64,000 nucleotides of DNA from Pontederia crassipes (taxonomy: Eukaryota; Streptophyta; Magnoliopsida; Commelinales; Pontederiaceae). The first letter of the stretch is position 1, and each line of letters starts with the position of its first letter. A program made the position numbers and the translations under genes. Shown one piece after another: positions 1-8,963 of this stretch. The stretch is taken from the NCBI GenBank assembly GCA_030549335.1, contig CM060193.1, forward strand, positions 58,929,146-58,993,145. Reading direction: 5' to 3'. The notes beneath the pieces were generated by a model, which ran no database searches, was not told where the DNA came from, and worked only from the letters and a program-made list of their open reading frames with translations.

Positions 1-32
1 GAGATTTTTCACCATATGATTCAAGTAATTGA

Positions 33-329
33 CTAATTTATGACAGCAGTATGATTAGTATTTTCATACTGCTTTTGAAGTGTGCCAGACATGGATGCAA
101 GAATGAGACATTTGGCATCATCATCCTTTTCAAGACATTTATCTTCATCCTCTATTTCCTTTTGGGTGGCGGTGGTACGATCCACCTTCTGTCGACTTTC
201 CTTGATCACATCAAGGCATTTGAGACCTCTTAGACAAATCTTGAGATTTCTCAACCATTTTTCAAAGTTTGGTCCAGTCAACTTATGTTGGTCCATCATT
301 TTTGCGATATTTTGAGATAAAGCAGTCAT
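33..329 (-). pseudogene. copia gag N-terminal region (partial)
   Basis: The open frame of 98 residues begins MTALSQNIAKMMDQ and contains LTGPNFEKWLRNLK followed by a basic/acidic helix-rich stretch. This is the usual start of plant Ty1/copia Gag (UBN2/DUF4219-type N-terminal domain), which forms the cytoplasmic virus-like particle. The frame stops at 33 and only about a quarter of a normal gag is present. Sequence further left in the element (1-32) is too short to show whether the stop is a mutation. The start is the first Met, and the leader and PBS lie upstream of it. No host function is implied. Confidence 0.75.
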
Positions 330-1609
330 TTTGATCTAATCCCATAAAATAAAATAATAATATTAGAATATGCATGCTTACTAGAAAACACCATTAAACT
401 TGGACTTATATGTAATGGTGGTTCTCACTAATATTGTGAATTCCCTTACACAAATATACAAGGACATTTTCCTTTTTAGTGAGAATTGGGATCCACATTA
501 ATTATTCATCGCACCATAATAGGATCTAAATGAAATAATTTTTTTGTGGTAGGGGATACCATTCCTTTCCAATCTCAACAATTTCAGATTCCCAATTATA
601 CTTTCGTCTCCAACTTATAATCTGCACCCTAACATGATCTAAGAAAATAAATTGGCTAAGTTTGACCCATCGATCTAGTGAAGAAGAAATACAAATCATA
701 TTAACACCCAATAATATGAGCAAAGTTGATATGATGTTTCATTTCACTACATCAAATGTTTTAAGAAAGTTTCAAATTATATTTCACTAGAATTATTTCC
801 CAATAATATGGGCAAAATAATTACAAGTGGTTGATAATTTTACTATTTCCCATCGATGGAAGACTATGTTTGAGGTTCACAACCTCACCCATATTGTAAC
901 TTAGTATTTAAATGGGAATTTCTCAGGATTCATCTACATGTTATGATAATTTTACACTAAGCATCACATGCAATTGTAAAATAAAATGCATAAAGTAAAT
1001 ATTGGTATTTGGACTCGGGTTTTACATCACATGCAATTTGATTTGAGTGATGCTCCTTCAATCTTCTTGAGGCCTTCGATATTATAAGTCTAATTCTAAC
1101 AAATGTACATCGAGCATGAAGCACACAGGCTTCTTATACATATTCAAATGAAAATAATGGGCATGCAAACCTCAAATAAAATTATTTTGCAACATCTTCA
1201 TCACATACCCTTGTCCAAATACCAATAACATCACATGATCATATCATAAATCATTGCCAATAATAATTTCATGATAATTAAGTCACAAACAATACAAGTA
1301 TATGCAACATGCAAATTTCATGACTTAATAAGACAATGACTATAACTTTTATAATTATTAAAAATTATTTTTTAAAACAAAAAAACAAAAAAAACTCCCC
1401 CAAAAAATTTTATAGCTGTAAAAAAATTTGTAAATGTAAGACACCCTTACAATTGGGCTGACTACATTGGGCTGACTACAAAAGCCCATCTGCCCATCTG
1501 ATGGGCAACAGTTTTTTTTATATATATATTTCGTCTGAACTGAACCAATTCGGTTCGGTCAAACCAAACCGATTGACCAACCGGGTTAGGGCACCCTTAT
1601 CCGGTTGGA
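330..1609 (-). other. AT-rich leader of copia element C1, no gene seen
   Basis: The 1.3-kb stretch between the gag start and the GC-rich island has no reading frame with a recognisable product. It contains TGGGCTGACTACA twice at about 1456-1485, and an A-rich run at 1360-1400. It belongs to the leader of C1 or to an insertion in it. Confidence 0.5.
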
Positions 1610-1990
1610 TTGGGCTGCACGGCGGCCGCCGTGCGACATTCACACGACCGCCGTGACATCCCGCGGCCGTCGTGGCCGAGATCACGCGACTGTCGTGCGG
1701 TCGCCCATCGGCTGCCCATGCATCAGCACACGGCCATCGTTGCACGATGCCGGCAGACCATGGACGTTTCCCGCGGTCGTCGAAGCAGCTCGGCAATCAA
1801 AAGGCCACCCATCGGCGGCCACTGCTCGACTGTCGACGACCGTGCGACTATCGCGCGGTCCCGTTCGGCGGTTGATGCTTGTGCATCAGTCGCGCGGCTG
1901 CCGCTCGTCAGACTGATGGCCGCGCGACATTCGCGCAGGCACCGTTCGCAGCTGACGGCCGCGCGGCTGGCGCTCGACGGTCGGCGCTGA
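1610..1990. repeat. GC- and CpG-rich degenerate repeat in copia leader
   Basis: About 380 bp of strongly GC-rich, CpG-rich sequence sits abruptly in AT-rich surroundings. Short words such as CGCGCGGC, CCGTGCGAC, CATTCGCGC and GACGACCGTGCGAC recur in degenerate form. Open frames are present in most frames of both strands, as expected from GC bias, and none resembles a known protein. It lies between the PBS and gag of C1. The very high CpG content suggests either recent origin or escape from methylation-driven CpG loss. Confidence 0.55.
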
Positions 1991-2212
1991 GGGAGTTTTT
2001 TTATTTTGAAAATATACATAAAATATTATGCAAACTATTTTACATAAAACTTAATGTAAATAAGATCTGATTTCAACTTACGTAAACTCATTTACAAAAA
2101 GTTCAAATAACTTTTATGTAACTCATATTACGTAAAAAATCAGAAAAAAATGATAGATCTAATATATATATATATATATATCTTTATTATATTGAATCAA
2201 ATTTCTAAACTC

Positions 2213-2224
2213 GCTCTGATACCG
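2213..2224 (-). other. primer binding site of copia element C1
   Basis: On the minus strand this reads CGGTATCAGAGC, the initiator-Met tRNA 3'-end complement usual for plant LTR retrotransposons (TGGTATCAGAGC) with one difference. It lies one base inside the LTR end at 2226, as expected for priming of minus-strand DNA. Confidence 0.8.
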
Positions 2225-2225
2225 C

Positions 2226-2752
2226 TGTTAGAATATATTTAGCATGAATATAAGAAAAACATATTTTCTTATCTGTAACATGCTATAATGGATCTATAGA
2301 ATTCGATTCAACATAAAGTCATAGGTTAGATCCATACCAAAGAAGTTCTCACTTCGAAGAGGTTGATCGGTACGTCCGCCGTTGCGATCACCTTCAGAAT
2401 TCCAAGCGTGATTCCTCTAATGAAGTCCACACCAAGATCAAAGAGAACTTGCACACCAATATAGATGGAGAGATGAATAGATCAAAAATCACTTAGAATG
2501 AGACCTTTCATCATCATTATGAAGATATAATTTGTAACTTCCTCTTTTACCTCTCTCTCCATCTTCATGACATTTAATATGAAGAATATTTCATATTCAT
2601 GACATTTAATGGGCTGTTTAATTGACCAGAATTTTGAATAGAGAAGTTACAATATTTCTCATATTCAAAATCGATGGATCAAATTAATCAATCCTTAGAT
2701 CAAGATCTAGCCGTCCGATTGATCATATTTGAGTTAGGGCATACATTTGCCA
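2226..2752 (-). repeat. LTR (5') of copia element C1
   Basis: The inner end of the LTR, on the minus strand, finishes TATTCTAACA directly before the PBS. The outer end probably starts TGGCAAATG at 2752, giving about 527 bp. Past that point the sequence matches the 3' LTR of E1 (from about 9673), which sets the boundary. The second LTR of C1 is outside the window, so identity between the two LTRs cannot be checked. Confidence 0.65.
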
Positions 2753-3011
2753 ATAGGCCCTAGTTATCATTTCCCTATTTTCCACATTTATGAACTTGGA
2801 TGTAATTCAAATGTGATACCTATTATGAGAATTTTGTAGTACTTTGAGACTTCCGCTATTTTTAATATTCTATTTTTCCTTTTTATTTCTATTGCTGACA
2901 TGTCACTATTTTAATTGAGTTTTGGTCAATCTTTAGTCAAAGTTATAGTTTTTCGTAGCGCCTTCAGAGATATCCTCGCCACGTGGCGTTGGTCAATTTG
3001 GGGGCGTTACA
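2753..3011 (+). repeat. 5' LTR remnant of E1
   Basis: This stretch aligns closely with 9673-9932, the end of the 3' LTR, and finishes GGGGGCGTTACA before the PBS. The matching part to the left is missing because copia C1 lies there. The few substitutions between the two copies, including C-to-T changes, indicate an insertion that is not recent. Confidence 0.85.
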
Positions 3012-3015
3012 ATTA

Positions 3016-3027
3016 TGGTATCAGAGC
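3016..3027 (+). other. primer binding site of E1
   Basis: TGGTATCAGAGC, a perfect initiator-Met tRNA complement, four bases after the LTR terminal CA at 3011. Confidence 0.9.
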
Positions 3028-3201
3028 CGCTGTTCGGACTCTTTTGATGTCTTATTGCATAGTATGGTATAAGAGAGGTTCATGTGTTATCGCTGAGCTG
3101 TCGCCATACTCTCCACCAAAAGCGGACTGTAAGTAAAATTCATGTTTATTATATGGTATTGTTTTTTTAATGCATTGTTCTTTCATGACTAAAGGATAAA
3201 G

Positions 3202-4436
3202 ATGTCGAGACGATCAGAGAGGATCCAAGAGCGGGAAGCCTGGTCGGCCCGTATTGCTCCTGAAGCGTCGGAGGGCCCAATCACTGAGTCACAGACCTTA
3301 GCCCACCGAGGTCGGTGATGAGGCCGTGGTCGAGGCCGTACCCCCAACCGCGGCCGAGGGCGAGGCCGCAGTGCGAAGGCGCAGACTCAGGATGAGTACA
3401 TTGATGAGACTGACCCATTGGAGGGCAGTCAAACTGGAGGCAGCTAGCCCTCGACCAAACGTCGCACGCAGGAACCTCGACAAGAGGTTTTTGAAGATAC
3501 TATTCAGGCATTTCTGAGGCTCATCCGTCACAGTTCGAGGGCAAGGCAGATTTCTTTAAGGCAGAGCAATGGATAGAGACCTTAGACCGCATATTTAAGT
3601 TGATGAGGTGTGCTGAAGAGCGAAAGGTGCTATATGCTATCCACATGATTACTGACACTGCCATGGGATGGTGGAAGACCACGAGAGCCACCAGATTTAG
3701 AGGGCCGGAGGAAGAGGAGATACCATGGACTGAGTTTAAGCAGGCGTTTGCTGACCGTTACACCCCTGAGCATGAACGAGTCAGTAAATACGAAGAATTT
3801 CTAGAGCTTATGCAAGGAACCATGACTGTGGTGGAATACCACACTCAATTTATCATGCTGGAACAGTACTGCCCGATGCCATTTGTGGGACGCATTAGGG
3901 CAAATAAGTTCATCAACGGACTGCAACAGAACTTGAAGACTGAAGTCCTACCTGGGGACTGTGACACTTTGAAAAAGGCAGTGAGACTGGCTACTCGCAT
4001 GAAGAAAGGCTAGGCCGAATGCAAAGCAAAAGCTCCAGCCAAGCATGCAGAGCAACAACGACCGTGGACTGAAGATCGCCAACCGTTCAGGAGGGACGAT
4101 CATCGCGATCGTGGCCATAGACCTTACTACCAGAGAGAGGCCCCTCGCTATGCTCAACCCCATCAGCGCCCAGCACTAGTACAACTTCAGGTATGAAGAT
4201 TTCAAAATGTTAATTAAGAATGTGTTAAAGTGTGACAATTAACTCACGTTCCGTGTAATAGCCTTTGAGACAGTTGCCACCTCCTCCTCGTCAGCCTCAG
4301 TCACAAGCACCAGTAGTTCAGCAGAAGTTTCTCTGCCCTCATTGCGGGCGTTATCATGACGGCGAATGCTGCAAGAGGAATGGTTCGTGCATCCAGTGCG
4401 GACAGTTCGGACATTTTGCCTGAAACTGCCCCTAGT
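3202..4436 (+). pseudogene. E1 gag: capsid and CCHC nucleocapsid, broken
   Basis: A likely start is the ATG at 3202 (MSRRSERIQEREAWSARI), but this frame stops after about 38 codons. The capsid domain (Retrotrans_gag) is readable from 3600 to 4013, with GWWKTTRATRF, WTEFKQAFADRY and LEQYCPMP as family landmarks. It ends at a TAG at 4011, where E2 encodes Gln. The frame continues as a basic linker to 4190, then 71 extra bases, then a Pro-rich stretch from 4262 and a zinc knuckle (CIQCGQFGHF-stop-NC) at about 4390-4431. The zinc knuckle is interrupted by TGA, as in E2. Gag would assemble the retrotransposon particle and bind its RNA. Confidence 0.85.
4191..4261 (+). other. intron-like 71-nt insertion in E1 gag
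   Basis: Bases 4191-4261 begin GTATGAAG and end GTGTAATAG. Codons before (CTT CAG, ending 4190) and after (CCT TTG AGA, from 4262) are phase 0 to each other, and joining them gives VQLQ-PLRQLPPPPRQP. E2 encodes LQAQ-PLRLLPPPPRQP with no insertion. The length is not a multiple of three, so the unspliced RNA is out of frame. GT and AG ends, AT-richness and exact absence from E2 fit a short spliceosomal-type intron. An ordinary small insertion is the alternative. Confidence 0.6.
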
Positions 4437-5077
4437 TCGCTAGGGGAGGCCGTGATAACCGGGACGTCAGAGGCGCAAACCCCGTGGTCCAGGGCAGGGT
4501 GCACAACATGGAGGTGAACACTGCCCAGAATGATAATGATGTTATCAGAGGTACCCTTCCTATTGCCGATATGTTTGCTATTGTCTTATTTGATTCAAGG
4601 GCCACACACTCATTTATTTTGAGGTCGTGCGCACAAGCTTTTGGCTTGTCTTTACAATAGATGCCTCAAACCATGAGGGTGAGCATCCCCATGGGAGATC
4701 TTCACACGGCTAGGTACATTCCGAATGTACCTATCATCGTGGAAAAGAAGAATTTCTCTACAGATCTTCTTGTCATCCCGATGATAGACTATGATGTCAT
4801 CCTAGGGATGGATTGGCTTTCTTATCATGATGCTGCTCTATACTGCAAGCAAAAGAAGATCATGATAGGTGCACAGGATAAACCGAAAGCGATTATCAGG
4901 GGTACTCCATCAGAAAGCAAGAAGGTGAGTGTCTCAGCTATGAAGGCTCAAAAGATGCTCCAGAAAGGATGTTGTGCATACTTGACAAGTGTGGTAAAGA
5001 CCGATGCACCGGCCACCACACTGCAACAGATAGATGTAGTGTTGAATTTCCAAATGTTTTTTCAGAAGATACTTTAG
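4437..5077 (+). pseudogene. E1 aspartic protease region, inactive
   Basis: The retropepsin region follows in the same frame as the zinc knuckle. The active-site segment reads LFDSRATHSFI. The family motif is D-S/T-G, and E2 has LFDSGATHSFI, so the glycine is replaced by arginine. A TAG at 4658 interrupts the domain. Downstream YDVILGMDWLSYH is the usual conserved flap and C-terminal block. The open frame 4661-5077 ends at another TAG. The domain would process Gag-Pol in the particle, but here it cannot. Confidence 0.85.
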
Positions 5078-5803
5078 GAGATATACAGATAGATGCACCG
5101 GCCACCACCACCGAGGCGTGAGATATACTTCAAGATCGAGCTTCTACCTGGAACCGCACATATCTTCAAGGCACCGTACCGCATGGCACCTGCCGAGATG
5201 CAAGAGTTAAAGAAGCAGATACAGGAATTGTTAGACAAAGGCTTCATTCGGCCGAGTGTTTCGCCGTAGGGAGCGTATGTATTGTTTGTTAAAAAGAAAG
5301 ATGGTTCAATGCGGCTTTGCATTGATTACAGGATGCTCAACAAGGTGACAGTGAAAGAAAAGTACCCTCTGCCCCGCATTGACGATCTTTTCGACCAGTT
5401 GTCCAAGGCATCCGTATTCTCCAAGATCCATTTGCGGAGTGCCTACCATCAGTCGAGAGTTGCTGAGGAAGACATACCGAAGACAATCTTCCGGTTTAGG
5501 TATGGTCATTATGAGTTTCTGGTAATGCCATTTGGGCTGACAAATGCTCCTGCAGCGTTTATGGATATGATGAACAGGATCTTTCGCTCCCACCTGGATC
5601 AGTTCATCATAGTGTTCGTGGACGACATCATGATCTACTCATCCAACCCAGAGCAGCATCGAGAGCATCTCAGGATAGTGTTGACTCTACGCCAACACAA
5701 GCTTTACGGTAAACTATCGAAGTGCGAATTTTGGCTGAAGAAAATCATGTTTCTTAAACATATAGTATCCAAGAAGGGCATTTTAGTGACCCCGGAAAAG
5801 TAG
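5078..5803 (+). pseudogene. E1 reverse transcriptase, catalytic Asp lost
   Basis: The reading frame continues with [19 protein letters not shown], then [33 protein letters not shown] and the FVDD box in [12 protein letters not shown]. These are the standard Ty3/gypsy RT palm motifs in order. The block normally written FSKIDLRSGYHQ reads [12 protein letters not shown], so the first catalytic aspartate is His. E2 keeps the Asp. In-frame stops occur near 5090 and 5267, the latter where PWG is expected. At about 5800 one base is missing and the frame moves. It is a clear pseudogene. Confidence 0.9.
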
Positions 5804-6420
5804 AAGCAGTGACTAACTGGGCAAGGTCGAAGAATGCATCCGAGATTCGTAATTTTCTAGGATTAGCAGGTTATTACAGAAGGTTCAACAGGGACTTCTC
5901 TAAAATTGTAGCACCGCTCACGAACCTCACGAAGAAAGTTGAGAAGTTCATCTGGTCTGATAAGTGTGAGCAGAGCTTTTAGACATTAAAGGATCGTTTG
6001 ACATCAGCACTTGTCCTCACCATCCCGACGGGCAACGGAGGATATGTAGTCTACAGTGATGCATATGGGACAGGCTTAGGGTGTGTGCTAATGCAGCATG
6101 GTAAAGTAGTGGCCTATGTTTCGCGCCAATTGAAGAAGCACGAGGTTAACTACCCCACGCATGACCTGGAGCTAGCTGCAATAGTTTTTGCTTTAAAGAT
6201 CTAGAGACATTACCTGTATGGGGAGACTATTGAGACCTTCACAGATCATAAGAGTCTCAAATATATTTTTGATCAGAAGGACCTTAACATGAGGCAACGC
6301 CATTGGTTGGAACTCCTGAAGGATTATGAATTTGCTATTAATTACCACCCTGGTAAAGCAAATTCAGTGGCAGATGCACTGAGTAGGAAATGGGAGGGTT
6401 CACTAGCATACATAAGAGTA
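5800..6420 (+). pseudogene. E1 RT connection and RNase H
   Basis: After the frameshift the thumb/connection continues with VEAVTNW and FLGLAGYYRRF. RNase H follows with [39 protein letters not shown], and the ending [18 protein letters not shown]. The first RNase H catalytic Asp lies in the YSDA block and is kept, as is Glu in HDLELAA. Stops at about 5982 (where Gln is expected) and 6202 (where E2 has Trp of KIWRHYLYG) break the frame. The role would be removal of the RNA strand during reverse transcription. Confidence 0.9.
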
Positions 6421-7936
6421 CGGGAGTACGAGATGTTACAAGAGATAGATCAGTGGTGTCCCAGACTTGGCAGTAATGGAGCGATGTGGATGATGCATCA
6501 AATGAAGCCCAGTATGATTGACAGAATCATAGCCGCTCAGAGGGAGGATCTAGAGTACCAGAAAGTGTTGATGAGATGTCAGAATGAGCCGAAAGACTTC
6601 CGGGTATCAACAGATGGAGGAATTCGGTATAGGGACAGATTATGGGTTCCCACATATGCAACTATCAGACGGGAAGTAATGGATGAGTGTCATAAGTCTG
6701 AGTTTGCCATCCATCCTAGGAGCAATAAGATGTACAAAGACGTACAACGCAGCTATTGGTGGTCTGACATGAAGAGCGAGATAGCTGAGTATGTGTCTAG
6801 ATGTCTGGTATGTCAGCAGGTGAAAATTGAGCACCAGAGGCCATATGGAAAATTAAAGCATCTAGATATCCCACAATGGAAGTGGGATAATATCACTATG
6901 AATTTTGTATCCAACTTGCCCAAGCCCAAGAAGGGTCATAATGCTATATGGGCGGTGGTTGATAGATTTACGAAGGCGGCACACTTCATCCCTATCCGGT
7001 GGAAGCAATCGGTAGAGAATTTATTAGACTTGTATGTTAGAGAGGTGGTTAGACTACATGGCATTTCAGCATCGATTGTTTCTAACCGAGACCTCAGATT
7101 CACCGCTAGATTCTGAAAGAGCATGGAGCAAGCATTTAGCACAAGGCTGAATTACAGCACTATTTTTCACCCTCAGACTGATGGACAGTATGAGAGGACT
7201 ATTCAGACATTAGAGGACATACTGCGAGCATGTGCAATAGATTGGCAAGGCAACTGGGATGAGCACATTCATCTAATCGAATTTGCTTATAATAACAGCT
7301 ACCATTCCAGTATCGGCATGGCGCCCTTTGAAGCTTTATATGGAAGACCTTGTCGTTCACCCGCTCACTAGGGTGAAGTAGGTGAAGAGAAAATCATGAG
7401 CAAAGAAGAAGTGAAGGAGACAGTAGAATATGTCGAGAAAGTAGAGCTGATCAAGCAGAGAATGAAGACAGCTCATGACAGACAAAAGAGTTATGTTGAT
7501 AAGAGCAGATATGAGCAGATTTTTCAAACTGGTGATCAGGTTCTGCTGAAGGTATCTCTCATGAAGAAAGTTATGAGGTTCGGTAAACGAGGGAAGATCA
7601 GCCATCGATACGTGAGACCCTTCGAAGTACTGGAGTTAGTAGGTGAAGCGGCATACAGATTAGCCTTGCCACCTTCATATGGGCGAGTGCATAATGTATT
7701 CCACGTATGATGCTGCCAATGTTTTACAGATCGAAGAGCCAAATCTATCTGCTGATTTGACCTTCGTAGAGTACCCGACACATATTGTGAAACGCAAAGT
7801 ACAATGCCAAAAGAATAAAGATATACCTATGGTCAGAGTAGCATGGCGTTTTCATCACGACGATGAAGCCACATGGGAACTCGAATCAGAGATGCGCCAG
7901 GAGTTCCCGCACTTATTCGGTAAGACCTCCACTTAG
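6421..7936 (+). pseudogene. E1 integrase with C-terminal chromodomain
   Basis: The zinc-binding HHCC region includes HPRSNKMYKD and CLVCQQVK. The core reads WKWDNITMNFV, VVDRFTKAAHF, SIVSNRDLRFTARF and YERTIQTLEDIL. The usual MDFV and SDRD aspartates are both Asn here, so two of the three catalytic acidic residues are gone, while the Glu of ERTIQ remains. TGA at 7114 and TAG at 7368 replace expected Trp codons. Near 7709 about 20 bases are missing relative to E2, which has SMLKKYKHN there. The chromodomain-like tail follows in another frame (PTHIVKRKVQCQ, WELESEMRQEFPHLF) and ends at 7936. Such tails direct integration to heterochromatin in chromoviruses. Confidence 0.9.
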
Positions 7937-7964
7937 TGCAAAATTTGATGACGAATTTTCTTTT

Positions 7965-7971
7965 AAGGGGG
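7965..7971 (+). other. polypurine tract of E1
   Basis: AAGGGGG lies seven bases before the 3' LTR start (TGTAATACTCG at 7978). This is the plus-strand priming site position. E2 has the corresponding tract at 19235-19252 on the minus strand. Confidence 0.75.
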
Positions 7972-8086
7972 TAATGATGTAATACTCGAAAATATATATA
8001 TATATATATATATATAATCCAATTTTAAAACCAACAACAATTGCCCATAATGAAGCCCATTAACATAATAGGCCCTAAATCTAAGC

Positions 8087-8094
8087 TATAAAAG
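8087..8094 (+). promoter_or_regulatory. TATA box of the E1 LTR promoter
   Basis: TATAAAAG at 110 bp into the LTR is followed about 30 bp later by a CT-rich stretch (CCTCTCATTTTCTCTCCC), the usual arrangement at plant LTR transcription starts. Confidence 0.6.
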
Positions 8095-8654
8095 CTTTAG
8101 TGCCCTAAGCTCACCTAATCCTCTCATTTTCTCTCCCTCACTTCTCTCTCCTTTCCCAAAAAACACTCCAGCCAGCAAGAGCAAAGGAGCTCCAGCAGCC
8201 TCCTTATCTTCAAGGATCATAGTAATAAAGGTCTTCTCATTTCTGCACTCATTTGATTTCCAACGTCATTTCCTTACATTCTTCTCCAACCGGATTGCGT
8301 CATAGGTGGGGAATGACAAGGGGAGAATGACCGCCGGTGACCGGAAGGATTTCATGCAAGGATTGACCAAGGAAAGAGGTGGGTGAATATGAAATTCCAT
8401 TGCATAACCTAAATAGAAATAGGCCAGAATGATTTATGTTCTAAAACCCTATGAGTTGTTCATGATTTAATGGAAAAAGTGAAGAAAATGAATGGATTGA
8501 TTGTATTCTTGTTGTTTGATCCCTGATTTGTGACTCTCTACGACTAAGGATGTGTTTGTATTATTACTCCATGTTTAGATGATTGTTTGTAAGCTGTGAT
8601 TGCATTTAGGATTGAAAATCCCTGAATTTTCGACTTCTGCTCGGTTTCTATTTT

Positions 8655-8963
8655 TCGCCGACCGGTCGACCGATCCAGAGATATCGGTCGACCGATTATG
8701 TGGGAATCGATCGACCGATCGATATAGAACGGTCGACCAATCATCCCTTTAGGGCTGCATAATTCGGCCGACCGGTCGGCCGAGACTATTGTACGAACCC
8801 AGACCCATCGGTCGGTCGATCCAGAAAAATCGGTAATGCCAAGAAGTCGGCCGACTGAGGCCCATTGTACAGACCTAGCACCATCGGTCGACAAATCCAG
8901 AGATATCGATCGACGGGTGTCTAGAAGTCAGTTTCGACCGATCAGTGAGAACCGGTCGACCAA
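8655..8963. repeat. GGTCGACC palindrome array in E1 LTR
   Basis: About a dozen variants of the self-complementary word CGGTCGACCG (also CGGCCGACCG, ATCGATCGACCGAT) lie within 309 bp, spaced roughly 20-35 bp and separated by short unique text. Similar arrays are in the E2 LTR and in the LTR at 31627-32979. Each word can pair with every other, so a transcript would be highly structured. Confidence 0.85.

Larger units (their letters stand above)
1..2752 (-). mobile_element. Ty1/copia retrotransposon, 5' part (C1)
   Basis: This is the 5' portion of a copia element read on the minus strand. In element order it has an LTR at 2226-2752, a Met-tRNA-like primer binding site at 2213-2224, a long leader, and the start of gag at 329. 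The rest of the element lies left of the window. The LTR's right edge abuts the surviving piece of the E1 gypsy LTR, so I infer that C1 inserted into that LTR. The leader of about 1.9 kb between PBS and gag is very long for copia and holds a GC-rich island, so it may contain another insertion. Confidence 0.7.

Noticed and set aside
1605-2019. Several overlapping open frames of 60-126 residues on both strands
   Set aside because: They arise from GC-rich, stop-poor repeat sequence, occur in nearly every frame, are Arg/Ala/Pro-rich and match no family.
8655-8963. Possible CRISPR array because of repeated short words with spacers
   Set aside because: The words vary, spacing is irregular, they lie inside a plant LTR, and no cas genes exist.
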